Source: CAYVBE01 sp964572825
GTDB lineage: Bacteria > Planctomycetota > Brocadiia > SM23-32
Assembly (NCBI GenBank): GCA_964572825.1
Contig: CAZNGS010000013.1
Location: 1 to 64,000, forward strand
DNA: 64,000 bases
Reading direction: 5' to 3'
Position 1 is the stretch's first letter. Every line of letters starts with the position of its first letter. Of the stretch, positions 44,765 through 53,028 are shown piece by piece. Under the pieces are notes generated by a model. It did not search any database and had not been told where the DNA came from. It was given only the letters and a program-made list of their open reading frames with translations. The position numbers and the translations under genes were made by a program.

Positions 44765-45046
44765 GACGCCGCTGCAGGAGGCGGACCTGCCCGTTTTGAG
44801 TACGGAACTATCCATTTGGGGTAGCTGAGGTGTCCTCGCCTCAGCGGGAGCTGTACCGACACCGGCTTCACAAACCGCCCCGCACGTGACCCTGGTTGAG
44901 AACCAGACTATGCAGCCCCCGGATCACCTGTTTTGCCATCGGGCCGACGGAGCGGGTTCTATAACAGTGCCCACGGACCATCCGCCCCAGCGGGGTGATT
45001 CCTGCCCCTCCGGTGACCGTCGCGCCCCTCTGCCGGGGGGGTGGCC
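44765..45046. other. Non-coding gap with REP-like repeat
   Basis: This 282-bp stretch between the microprotein and the 3' end of the HtrA gene contains the family B palindrome and a small hairpin CTGGTT-GAG-AACCAG (44892-44906). No gene is seen. Confidence 0.5.
44786..44845 (+). repeat. REP-like palindromic element, family B
   Basis: The core GCTGAGGTG-TCCT-CGCCTCAGC (44824-44845) is a 9-bp stem with one G-T pair. Before it come CCTGCCCGTTTTG and, about 20 bases later, GGGTAGCTGAGG. The copy at 56207-56245 has the same two blocks joined directly, so this copy carries a short insertion. Confidence 0.75.
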
Positions 45047-46531
45047 TCAGCGCACGGGTATTTCGACGTAGGCACTGCGGCCTGTCTCGATGTCCAGGAT
45101 GCGGAGGATGACCTTGTTGGCGTCTTTCAGCTCGCCCATGATCTCGCGATACTCGTCCACGTCCGCAACGGGCTTGCGGTTGACGCTGAAGATCATGTCT
45201 CCCCGCGAAAGCACACGGGCGGCGGGGCTGTCGGGAGAGACGTTCGTCACCTCCACGCCGCGCGTTGTGCGCAGCCTCAGTTTCTCCGCTTTTTCGCGGG
45301 TGATGTTCTGCACGGCCACGCCAAACCAGTCAGCCGAGCCCAGTTCAGCGCCAAGCTCGCCGACCCTGACGGTAAGCGTTTTCTCTTCTCCTTTGCGCCA
45401 CACCGTTATCTCCACCTTTTCGCCGGGTTCGGTCGCGGCCGCCATCTGCCGGAACTGGTTCGCATTGTTGACCTTCCGGCCATCGTATTTGACCACGATG
45501 TCACCGTGTTCCAGGCCGGCCTCTTCGGCAGGCGTTCCTTCTTCGACTTCGTGGATCAGGACTCCGTTGGTGCTGCCGAATCCGAATGTTTCGGCCATTC
45601 CCGGTGTCAGGTCCGAGATGCGCACGCCCAGGTAACCGCGGCGGATCTCCGCTCCGGTTTTCAGCTCTTCCAGGATGCTGGAGGCCATGTTGACCGGAAT
45701 GGCGAACCCGATGCCGACGTTGCCCATGTAGCCGCGGCTGGGGCTGAGGATGGCCGTGTTGATGCCGACAACCTGGCCCTGGAGGTTTACCAGGGGGCCG
45801 CCGCTGTTGCCCGGATTGATGGCCGCGTCGGTCTGGATCAGGCTCTCGTACTCGGCCACGCCGATGCCGCTGCGGCCCTTGGCGCTGATGATCCCCGCGC
45901 TGACGGTGTGGGTCAGTCCGAAGGGGCTGCCCACGGCCAGAACCCATTGCCCTATCTCCAGCTTCGAGGAATCCCCCAGTTCGACGGTGGGCAGGTCCTC
46001 GAAGTCTCCCTTCAGCTTGATGACCGCCAGGTCCGTCTTGTCATCGGTTCCCGTCACTTCGGCCTCGAAGGTCCGCCCGTCCGCGAGTTTAACCTCCAGC
46101 TCGTCGGCCTTCTCCACCACGTGTCTATTGGTCAGGATGTGGCCCTGCCGGTCCAGGATCATGCCGGAGCCCAGGCCCTGGCGCCTCTGCTCTCGTTCGG
46201 GCATGCGGAAATAACGGTCGAAATCCGGGAACCGTCTGCGCAGGAACTCATCGAAGAACGGATCGTTGAAACCGAACGGCGAGCGCTCGCTTCGGATAAC
46301 CTGGGTCGTCTGGATGGAGACGACGGCCGGGCCCACCTTGTCGGCCGCGTGCTGGAAGAGCTTCTCCAGTTTCGTGGCGAATTCCGCCAGTTCTTTCACC
46401 TCCTGCGGCGACACCGGATCGGGCGCTGCATCCACCGGGGCCGGAGCCGGTCCGGTCAGAACCCCGTTCAGCAAAATGCCCGCGACCAGCAGAGCTGCGA
46501 TGCCTACCCATGCTGACAGCTTCCCGCTCAT
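45047..46531 (-). CDS. degQ: HtrA/DegQ-family periplasmic serine protease
   Basis: The 494-residue envelope quality-control protease has an N-terminal membrane/signal segment (AWVGIAALLVAGILLNGVL), a trypsin-like domain with the triad H137 (LTNRHVV), D167 (DKTDLAVIKL) and S243 (INPGNSGGPLV), and two C-terminal PDZ domains (about 300-395 and 410-494, RRGYLGVRI and WFGVAVQNI). GGGAGG precedes the ATG at 46531, excluding the longer frame to 46603. It is a stand-alone gene divergent from the M42 peptidase. Confidence 0.95.
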   Translation of the reverse strand: MSGKLSAWVGIAALLVAGILLNGVLTGPAPAPVDAAPDPVSPQEVKELAEFATKLEKLFQHAADKVGPAVVSIQTTQVIRSERSPFGFNDPFFDEFLRRRFPDFDRYFRMPEREQRRQGLGSGMILDRQGHILTNRHVVEKADELEVKLADGRTFEAEVTGTDDKTDLAVIKLKGDFEDLPTVELGDSSKLEIGQWVLAVGSPFGLTHTVSAGIISAKGRSGIGVAEYESLIQTDAAINPGNSGGPLVNLQGQVVGINTAILSPSRGYMGNVGIGFAIPVNMASSILEELKTGAEIRRGYLGVRISDLTPGMAETFGFGSTNGVLIHEVEEGTPAEEAGLEHGDIVVKYDGRKVNNANQFRQMAAATEPGEKVEITVWRKGEEKTLTVRVGELGAELGSADWFGVAVQNITREKAEKLRLRTTRGVEVTNVSPDSPAARVLSRGDMIFSVNRKPVADVDEYREIMGELKDANKVILRILDIETGRSAYVEIPVR

Positions 46532-46702
46532 ATCCGATTCCTCCCTTGAAACGGACGGTTCTGCCGGGGGCGCACAACACCCCCGCCAGCAGATGAGTTG
46601 CAATGGACCAGGAAATTGTTCGTGCCCTTACCCCCAGAACAACATTCTACAGCGCGCGCATCGGCAAGTAAAACCCCCGGCCGGGGAACCGGCGGCGGCA
46701 GT

Positions 46703-46730
46703 TTGACCGGCGCCCCCCTGGTGCTATACT
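46703..46730 (+). promoter_or_regulatory. Promoter of the M42 peptidase gene
   Basis: TTGACC (46703-46708) and TATACT (46725-46730) are 16 bp apart, 48 bp before the start codon. Confidence 0.65.
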
Positions 46731-46778
46731 GGAGAGCTTCGCCCTCCCGATAGACCAGTAACTCGGAGGATGCCGGGC

Positions 46779-47855
46779 ATGGACGATGACACGCTGCAAC
46801 TGCTGGAGAGCCTCACTCAGCTCGACGGTGTGCCGGGCTTCGAGGACGAGGTGCGGGATTTCATCCGGCAACGGCTGGAGGGAGTGGCCCAGTTCGACAC
46901 GGACAACCTGGGCAGCATCATCTGCAGGAAGGCCGGAGAGGAAGAATCTCCACGCATCATGCTGCCGGCCCACATGGACGAGATCGGCTTCATGGTCAAG
47001 GACATCACGGACGAGGGCCTCCTGCGTTTCGCCCCGCTGGGCGGCTGGCTGGACCAGACGCTGCTGGGCCACGTGGTGACCGTCCACACGCGGAAGGGCA
47101 GGCTTCGGGGCGTCATCGGTTCCACGCCTCCGCACCTCATGCCGGCGGAGGAGCGCAAGAAGGTCATCAAGCGCAAGAAGATGTTCATCGACGTGGGCGC
47201 ACGCGGCAAGGAGCACGCCCGGGATGAACTCGGCGTGCGGATCGGCGATCCCGTGGTGCCGCGGCAGACCTTCGAGCGCATCGGCGGAGGCGAGTTCCTG
47301 CTGGCCAAGGCGTGGGACGACCGCGTGGGATGCGCCCTGATGATCCACGCCCTCCGGCGCCTGGCCGAGACCGCCCATCCCAACACGGTCTACGGGGTCG
47401 GCACCACCCAGGAGGAGGTCGGCACCCGCGGAGCCCGGACGGCGGTGGACGTCGTGGACCCCGATTTCTGCATCGTTCTGGACGTGGGCCTGGCCACGGA
47501 CATGCCGGGCGTCGAAGGAGAGGTCAAGACCGCCATGGGCGAGGGCCCCATCATCTACATGCTGGACGCGGGCACCATCCCCGACCGGCGGCTCAACCAG
47601 ATGGTCATCGAGATCGCCGAGGAGGGGGACATACCGCACCAGCTCAGCCTGATGGAGGGCGGCGCCACCGATGCGCGGGCCATCCACGTGCATTCCCGAG
47701 GGGTGCCCAGCGCGTCGATCGGCATCCCCGCGCGATACATCCACAGCCACGCCGGCCTGATCCACGCGGACGACTACGAGGCCACCCTCCGCCTGATGCT
47801 GGAGGTCGTGAAGGCCCTCTCGCCCGGGCGCGCCGAGGACCTCCTGGGGCGGTAG
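46779..47855 (+). CDS. M42-family metallo-aminopeptidase
   Basis: The 358-residue cytoplasmic peptidase of the tetrahedral aminopeptidase/FrvX group has zinc ligands in LPAHMDEIGFMV, AWDDRVGC, the catalytic and ligand glutamates in TTQEEVGTRGA, Asp in VLDVG and His in YIHSHAGLI. Residues about 70-165 form the inserted PDZ-like dimerisation domain. The ATG at 46779 is preferred because GGAGG (46765-46769) has correct spacing to it and directly abuts the ATG at 46770. The kinase gene follows 6 bp later, probably in one transcript. Confidence 0.93.
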   Translation: MDDDTLQLLESLTQLDGVPGFEDEVRDFIRQRLEGVAQFDTDNLGSIICRKAGEEESPRIMLPAHMDEIGFMVKDITDEGLLRFAPLGGWLDQTLLGHVVTVHTRKGRLRGVIGSTPPHLMPAEERKKVIKRKKMFIDVGARGKEHARDELGVRIGDPVVPRQTFERIGGGEFLLAKAWDDRVGCALMIHALRRLAETAHPNTVYGVGTTQEEVGTRGARTAVDVVDPDFCIVLDVGLATDMPGVEGEVKTAMGEGPIIYMLDAGTIPDRRLNQMVIEIAEEGDIPHQLSLMEGGATDARAIHVHSRGVPSASIGIPARYIHSHAGLIHADDYEATLRLMLEVVKALSPGRAEDLLGR

Positions 47856-47861
47856 TGCACC

Positions 47862-48839
47862 ATGCAGCACCCGGAACCCCAAGCGCTGGCTGACCTGCTG
47901 GAACGCGCCGCCGCCGGGGGCGAGGTGTCGGGGGCAAGGGCCGGGCAGCTGGTGCGGACCGATCCGGTCACGCCGGTGTTCCGCTCGGTGGGACTCGACC
48001 CGAACGCGCGCGAGCGGGTGCTGCTGTTCAGGTCGGCCGCCGACCTGTGCCCGGAGGTGCGGCTGAATGCCGCCGGACTCGAGGTGGCCGCGCGCATGGG
48101 CCCCGACGAGCTGTGGCGCTTCTATCTGCCGCTGTGCCGGCTGATCGGGCGCCTGCGCGGCAAGGCGCCGGGGCGGGCGGTCGTGGGCGTGGCCGGGTGC
48201 GGGGGCTCGGGCAAGTCGGTTTTCACGGCCCTGCTCCAAACGATCCTGAACCGGGCCCCTACCCCCCCGGCCCCCGCCGCGCTGTGTCCCCTGGATGGGT
48301 TTCACCACCCCAACGCCTACCTGGAAGAGCACTTCACGGCGGACAGGGCCGGCCGGCGGGTATCGCTGCGGTCCCTCAAGGGCGCTCCGCAGACCTTCGA
48401 CGTGCGGGCATACGCGGAGACGCTGCGGAAGGCGCGGACGGAGCCGCAGGTCCGCCTGCCGGGCTACGATCGCCGGCTGCACGACCCCGTGCCCGACGCC
48501 GTGAGCATCGGGCCGAACGACGGCATCGTGCTGACCGAGGGTAACTACCTCCTGCTGGAGCGAGGCGGGTGGGCCCCGGTGCGGCCGCTGCTGGACCTGG
48601 CCCTGTTTGTGTTCCTGCCGCCCGGCGTCACGCGCAGCTCGATCATCGAGCGGCACGTGCGCGGCGGACGCTCCCGGCGGGAAGCCGTCCAGCATTACGA
48701 GCATTCGGACCGGTGGAACGCGCAGCTCATCCTGTCCACCATGCACCGGGCGGACCTCGTAGTTCGTCGATCGGCAGGCCACCGGATAGAAGCCGTAGAG
48801 CGCCCCGAGAGCCCGGTTGATTCGGCAGAGGGCGTGTGA
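47862..48839 (+). CDS. P-loop kinase of the uridine/pantothenate kinase-like family
   Basis: The 325-residue protein has a helical N-terminus of about 100 residues, then Walker A GCGGSGKS (112-119), the segment CPLDGFHHPNAYLEEH, which matches the D-G-F-x-x-x-N substrate loop of PanK/uridine-kinase-like (YggC/FrcK) proteins, and VLTEGNYLLLE as Walker B-like strand. The C-terminal R-x-R-R region (HVRGGRSRREAVQHYEHSDRWN) is the lid. It probably phosphorylates a nucleoside or sugar. It lies between the M42 peptidase (6 bp) and a MocA oxidoreductase (41 bp). Confidence 0.82.
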   Translation: MQHPEPQALADLLERAAAGGEVSGARAGQLVRTDPVTPVFRSVGLDPNARERVLLFRSAADLCPEVRLNAAGLEVAARMGPDELWRFYLPLCRLIGRLRGKAPGRAVVGVAGCGGSGKSVFTALLQTILNRAPTPPAPAALCPLDGFHHPNAYLEEHFTADRAGRRVSLRSLKGAPQTFDVRAYAETLRKARTEPQVRLPGYDRRLHDPVPDAVSIGPNDGIVLTEGNYLLLERGGWAPVRPLLDLALFVFLPPGVTRSSIIERHVRGGRSRREAVQHYEHSDRWNAQLILSTMHRADLVVRRSAGHRIEAVERPESPVDSAEGV

Positions 48840-48880
48840 TATAACCGCGCTGTAGACCAGGAACCAGATGGAGATCATCA

Positions 48881-49849
48881 GTGGCAGTTAAAATTGGGTT
48901 TATCGGCACCGGAGGGATCGCCCGGCGGCACTTCGCAGCGCTGAAGGACATCCCGGAGGCACGCGTGGTGGCCTGCACGGACGTCGACCCGGACCGTGCG
49001 GCGGAGGCCGCCGCCCGGTTCGCCGGCGCGGGCGCGTACACTGACCACCGCGAGATGCTGGACAAGCAGGACCTCGATGCGGCCTACATCTGCGTTCCGC
49101 CGCACGCCCACGGACCCATCGAGCTGGACCTGATCGAGCGCAGGATACCGTTCTTCCTGGAGAAGCCGCTGGCCAACGACCTGGAAACCGCCGCCGAGAT
49201 TCTCGAGGCACTGCAGAGGACCGACCTCGTCACCAGCGTGGGCTATCACCTGCGATACGGCGAGAACGTGGGCCGCCTGCGCGACCTGCTGGATGAGAAC
49301 CCACCCGTGGTGGCCCGGGGGCTCTACGCCTGCGGCATCCCCGGCGCACCCTGGTGGCGGCGCAAGGAGCAGAGCGGCGGCCAGGTGGTCGAGCAGTCCA
49401 CGCACGTCTACGACCTGGCACGCTGCCTGTTCGGCGAGGTCGACCAGGTGTTCTGCCAGTGCAGACGCGACGTCATAACGGATGAGGAGGACTACAACGT
49501 GGAGGACGCCAGCATCTGCTCACTGCGGTTCCGGGACGGCCTGCTGTGCGAGATCACGAGCACCTGCGCGGTCAGCCAGGGGGAGATATCCCTGGAGGTG
49601 CTCACCCGGAAGGCGCGGGCCAGACTCGAGGGCGGCGTGCGCGAACTGACGGTCACCACGGAACAGGTCACCCGGAGCTACCGTCCGTCGGAAGACCTGG
49701 GAATGCGCGAGAACCTGGCCTTCGTCGGTGCCCTGACGCAGGGCGACACGTCGGAAATCAAAAGCACCTACGAGGACTCCTATCGAACGCACGCGGTCAC
49801 GTGTGCGGCCAATCGGTCCATGGAAACGGGAGAGCCGGAGGCTCCCTGA
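48881..49849 (+). CDS. Gfo/Idh/MocA-family oxidoreductase
   Basis: The 322-residue dehydrogenase has the nucleotide loop IGFIGTGGIARRH, acidic CTDVDPDR after strand two (favouring NAD), the EKP motif FFLEKPLANDLE and the substrate segment GGQVVEQSTHVYDLARCLFG, which holds the conserved His and Asp. The start is GTG at 48881 with GGAG seven bases upstream. Together with the preceding kinase it could form a small sugar or inositol pathway. It is a different subfamily from the MocA protein at 2016. Confidence 0.9.
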   Translation: MAVKIGFIGTGGIARRHFAALKDIPEARVVACTDVDPDRAAEAAARFAGAGAYTDHREMLDKQDLDAAYICVPPHAHGPIELDLIERRIPFFLEKPLANDLETAAEILEALQRTDLVTSVGYHLRYGENVGRLRDLLDENPPVVARGLYACGIPGAPWWRRKEQSGGQVVEQSTHVYDLARCLFGEVDQVFCQCRRDVITDEEDYNVEDASICSLRFRDGLLCEITSTCAVSQGEISLEVLTRKARARLEGGVRELTVTTEQVTRSYRPSEDLGMRENLAFVGALTQGDTSEIKSTYEDSYRTHAVTCAANRSMETGEPEAP

Positions 49850-49869
49850 GCCCGCCGGCGGGCAATGTC

Positions 49870-50223
49870 ATGGTCAGGGAATCCACAGAAGAGAAATCCA
49901 CACAGGGCTGGGTCAAGGAATACATCGTCGGCCTGGGCCTGGGCACCGGGGCGGCCCTGTACGGAATCTACTCCCTGTTCGCGGGCAGCACGTACATGCC
50001 CGGTCTGCGGGGCGGCACCACCAGCGTGCACGGCTCGCACGGTGTGGGTGCGGCGATCATGTACCTGGCGGGCGGCCTGTTCCTGGTCATGCGTTTCTTC
50101 GTGCACCGGCGCTGCCGTCTGGAGGCGACGCGCAGCCAGGTCTACCTGCTGGAGAACGTGCTGCTGGTGGTCTTCGTCGGCTCGGCTTTCTACGTGCTGC
50201 TCAACGTCGGCACGGCGGGCTGA
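49870..50223 (+). CDS. Small three-pass membrane protein
   Basis: The 117-residue protein has three hydrophobic segments (EYIVGLGLGTGAALYGIYSLF, VGAAIMYLAGGLFLVMRFF, NVLLVVFVGSAFYVLLNV) with a charged loop in between. It starts 20 bp after the MocA gene and ends before a strong terminator. No family is recognised. Frame choice is supported by the membrane pattern; the alternative long frames here are shadows. Confidence 0.7.
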   Translation: MVRESTEEKSTQGWVKEYIVGLGLGTGAALYGIYSLFAGSTYMPGLRGGTTSVHGSHGVGAAIMYLAGGLFLVMRFFVHRRCRLEATRSQVYLLENVLLVVFVGSAFYVLLNVGTAG

Positions 50224-50243
50224 CCAACGGGTGTCCGCCCTAT

Positions 50244-50290
50244 CCCGGATATTTCAGTGCGCCTTCTCACGGCGCACTGAAATACCCGGG
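50244..50290. terminator. Bidirectional terminator between convergent genes
   Basis: A perfect 14-bp inverted repeat (TATTTCAGTGCGCC at 50250-50263 with its complement at 50271-50284, loop of seven) is extended by CCCGG/CCGGG arms after one mismatch. It sits exactly between two converging stop codons. Confidence 0.85.
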
Positions 50291-50291
50291 C

Positions 50292-50978
50292 TTATCCCTC
50301 TTCTATGATGCGCTCCAGGTAGTCCCTGACCGTCTCACCGGGAGGTGCGCTTTCCACCAATTCCCACCGTCTGCGGTCCCGCGGGTCACCCCGGACGGTA
50401 AAGCGGAACCCCCGCCGGTAGAAGCGGATGCAGCCCTGCCGGTCCACGATGAACAGGGCGGGGATGGCATCCGGCTGGGCGGCTCCCGCCGCGCGGGCGA
50501 GTTTTCTGATGGCGGACATCTTGCCGTCGTCCAGATAGATGGGCACATTAACCCCCAGTTGCTGCGCCACCATGGCGGCCTGCTCCGAACCCGGCGCATT
50601 GACGACTATGCTCAGGGCTCCCACGCCGTAGGCCTCATACCTGTTGCGCAGGTCCGCCACGTGCCGCAGGGCCATCCGGCTGTTCACATTGTTCACGTGC
50701 CAGCCCACGATCAAGGTGACGTAGGGATTGTGCGCCGGACGCAGCTTCTTTTTCTGGCCGGAGGTCGTCTCCACTTCCACCGCGGGGCACTGCCGCGCCT
50801 CGCCGGGCGGATAATACAGCACGGCCCCCTCCGTATCTTGAGGCCGGAGCCTTTCCATCACCTCCACCGGGGTCCGGGCCCCGGTCAGGTCCGCGTCCGG
50901 TTGACCTTCGTCCCCGGTGGAAGAGCACCCGACCGAGACGACCAGCAGCGCCGCCACCAGCAGCAATCGGCTGTGCAT
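50292..50978 (-). CDS. Thioredoxin-fold lipoprotein without CXXC
   Basis: The 228-residue protein has a lipoprotein signal (LLLVAALLVVSVGCSS) and a thioredoxin/peroxiredoxin-like fold: PYVTLIVGWHVNNVNSRMAL, where a redox protein would have W-C-x-x-C, then GVNVPIYLDDGKMSAI and IPALFIVDRQGCIRFYRRG. The two active-site cysteines are replaced, so ordinary disulfide exchange is unlikely; a binding or chaperone role is possible. The ATG at 50978 follows AGGGAG. It lies 16 bp after the thymidylate-kinase-like gene. Confidence 0.75.
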   Translation of the reverse strand: MHSRLLLVAALLVVSVGCSSTGDEGQPDADLTGARTPVEVMERLRPQDTEGAVLYYPPGEARQCPAVEVETTSGQKKKLRPAHNPYVTLIVGWHVNNVNSRMALRHVADLRNRYEAYGVGALSIVVNAPGSEQAAMVAQQLGVNVPIYLDDGKMSAIRKLARAAGAAQPDAIPALFIVDRQGCIRFYRRGFRFTVRGDPRDRRRWELVESAPPGETVRDYLERIIEEG

Positions 50979-50994
50979 CTCCCTGTCCTTTCTT

Positions 50995-51708
50995 CTAACT
51001 CGGTCTGTGTGCGTCAAGAACGGGCCCCACGCATTCCCACACCGCCTCGGCTATCCGCTCCGGCGGCAGCATCTCCGATCCCTCCGCGCAGGGAATCACC
51101 GCCCATGGCCCGCGCGTGTGCCGCGCCACCTCCTCGTAGGCCCGCGCCGTCGCCTGCAGGTAGTCCGCGTCGCTCTCGTGGATGTCCTCCTCGCTGCAGA
51201 TGCGAGCATCCGCCCCGCGCGCCCGCAACAAACTCACCGCCACGGCGGGGGATACCCGCAGCAGCACCTGCAGGTCGGGGCGCGGCAGCCCGAATACCTC
51301 GTACTCCAGCCGGTCGATCCACCCGTAGAAACTCCGGCGCTCCGCCGCCTCCTCGATCTTCGCGCCCTGGTGGGCCATGTTGGCCGGCACATAGCGGTTG
51401 CAGATAACGGCCTTCCCCTCGGCCAGCCAGCCCCGCAGCCGGGGGAGCGCCTCCCACCGGTCGCAGGCATAGGGCAGCGCCGCCAGGCGGGCGTCCACGT
51501 CCACCGCCCGTCCGGCGAAATCGCCCCGTAGATACTGCCGAATCAGGTCACCGAAGAACCCTTCCTCGTACCGGGGGAACGAGATGACTTCCACCGTGTG
51601 GCCGGCATCGCCGACGCGGCGGGCCAGCAGCTCGGCCTGCGTGGTCTTCCCGCTGCCGTCAATGCCGCACAGTGCCACCAGCCGGCCCTTTGTCCCGCTC
51701 TCGTTCAC
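50995..51708 (-). CDS. tmk: Thymidylate kinase-like dNMP kinase
   Basis: The 237-residue protein has the P-loop GIDGSGKTTQ (15-24), SFPRYEEGFFGDLIRQYLRG matching the F-P-R/x dTMP-binding region, and NRYVPANMAHQGAK in place of the D-R-(Y/F)-x-x-S motif. Asn replaces the Asp of that DR(Y/F) motif. The lid region is longer than in canonical enzymes (residues about 165-200). It overlaps the start region of the uronate-isomerase-like gene by four bases. It may be the essential thymidylate kinase or a divergent paralogue. Confidence 0.8.
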   Translation of the reverse strand: MNESGTKGRLVALCGIDGSGKTTQAELLARRVGDAGHTVEVISFPRYEEGFFGDLIRQYLRGDFAGRAVDVDARLAALPYACDRWEALPRLRGWLAEGKAVICNRYVPANMAHQGAKIEEAAERRSFYGWIDRLEYEVFGLPRPDLQVLLRVSPAVAVSLLRARGADARICSEEDIHESDADYLQATARAYEEVARHTRGPWAVIPCAEGSEMLPPERIAEAVWECVGPVLDAHRPS

Positions 51709-53000
51709 GCGGCACCCGTCCTCCCCGGTCGGAAAATGCGCAGTGCGTTGTCCCGCAGCAGCAGCCGGGCCAGCTCCACGGCCTCCCCCTCCGTGCCGTA
51801 GCCGGGTTCCACCACGTCCCGCGCCAGCACCCTCGCGAGCACGCGCCGGTACATGTTGAACTTCGCCAGCCCGAACTCCAGCTTATACATGTCGCTGTAG
51901 TAGCCGATCAGCTTGTTCCCGGGCACGCTCTGGAGGCGCGCCGCCAGGTCGCGCTCGATCCACGCCGGCACATTCAGGTACCACCAGTGCCCGCTGAGCA
52001 CGACGTTCTGCACGATCCACCCGTAGGCCGCCAGCTCCTGCGCCTGGCTGTCACTGAGCACGGACAGGCAGAAGGTCACTTCCGGGAAGGCGTTCAGCAG
52101 GGGCAGCAGTCCGCGCAGGGTGTCCCCCGCCGCAGGCAGGTCGGTCCCCCGGGGCACGCCGTGGCGATAGGCGTCCCGCACGACGCCGTACATGATCTGG
52201 AAGGGCATGGCGTTTTCCCGACAGCACTCGCACAGCTCAAACAGCACGCCGCTGTGCAGGATGGGTCCGTGGTCGCCGGGCGACCCTTTGAGGGCGTTCT
52301 GCACGGCCCGGTCGAAATCGCCCGCCCCCACTCTGTAGGCCCGGAAACCGGGGGGCAGGGAGATGGCCGCGCTCAGGGCGCCGTGGGCCCAGAAGCGCTC
52401 CACCACCGCGCGGAGGGCGTCCCGCAGGCTCTCCGCCCCATCCAGGCTCACCCCGGTGACACGTTCCAGCGCGCCCTGCACCTGGCTCGTGTGCAGGTCG
52501 AACACCAGCGAATCCGCCCGCAGCGAAGGGACGAACAGCTCTCGGTCGATATCCTCCAGCGGATCGTTGAAGCTGTTGGTGAGGAAAACCTTCTCGATGT
52601 GCGACTGCTCCATCACGCGCCGCGCGCGGTCCGGCTCGGCCGCCGCCCGACGGACGGCCTCGTCCAGGGGCTGCCAGTTGTCCGGCGTGAGGGCCTCCTC
52701 GCCGAACTCGAACAGCTCCCGCGCCAGCTCCATCAGCCAGCTATACTGGACGGTGTTGTCCACGTCGGCCATCGCCTCCAGCAGCTCCGGGATCATCTCC
52801 TCGTCGGGTCGGCCCGGGTCGATGACCGTCTCGCTCATGCCGGCGCTGTGCGCCAGCTCCGTGTAATAGTGATAGCCCAGCAGTTCCCGGAGCGAACCGG
52901 CAACGGGCGCGGTGTGCGGCACGTGAGAGTGCACGTCCACGGCCTGGATGTCCATGACCTCGTCGAGCAGTCTGTGCTGCAGTCGCTGCGAATCGGCCAC
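51705..53000 (-). CDS. Uronate isomerase-like amidohydrolase
   Basis: The 431-residue protein begins with DIQAVDVHSHVPH, a TIM-barrel amidohydrolase metal site (H-x-H), and contains LLGYHYYTELAHSAGM, which resembles the opening of glucuronate isomerase (UxaC), as well as KLIGYYSDMYKLEFGLAKFNMYRRVLA near the C-terminus. The start is taken as GTG at 53000 because AGGAAAGG is at normal spacing; an ATG at 53024 has no ribosome site. It overlaps the tmk-like gene by four bases. Substrate is uncertain, perhaps a uronate or related acid. Confidence 0.75.
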   Translation of the reverse strand: MADSQRLQHRLLDEVMDIQAVDVHSHVPHTAPVAGSLRELLGYHYYTELAHSAGMSETVIDPGRPDEEMIPELLEAMADVDNTVQYSWLMELARELFEFGEEALTPDNWQPLDEAVRRAAAEPDRARRVMEQSHIEKVFLTNSFNDPLEDIDRELFVPSLRADSLVFDLHTSQVQGALERVTGVSLDGAESLRDALRAVVERFWAHGALSAAISLPPGFRAYRVGAGDFDRAVQNALKGSPGDHGPILHSGVLFELCECCRENAMPFQIMYGVVRDAYRHGVPRGTDLPAAGDTLRGLLPLLNAFPEVTFCLSVLSDSQAQELAAYGWIVQNVVLSGHWWYLNVPAWIERDLAARLQSVPGNKLIGYYSDMYKLEFGLAKFNMYRRVLARVLARDVVEPGYGTEGEAVELARLLLRDNALRIFRPGRTGAA

Positions 53001-53028
53001 GTCTGGTTCCTTTCCTGCGTCCATCGAT

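Noticed and set aside
46647..48878. A 743-codon minus-strand open frame
   Set aside because: It is antisense to the M42 peptidase and the P-loop kinase, which carry intact metal and nucleotide motifs.
48881..49849. Duplicate of the MocA oxidoreductase at 2016
   Set aside because: The two share only family motifs; nucleotide loops, substrate segments and lengths differ, so they are separate subfamilies and not a recent duplication.
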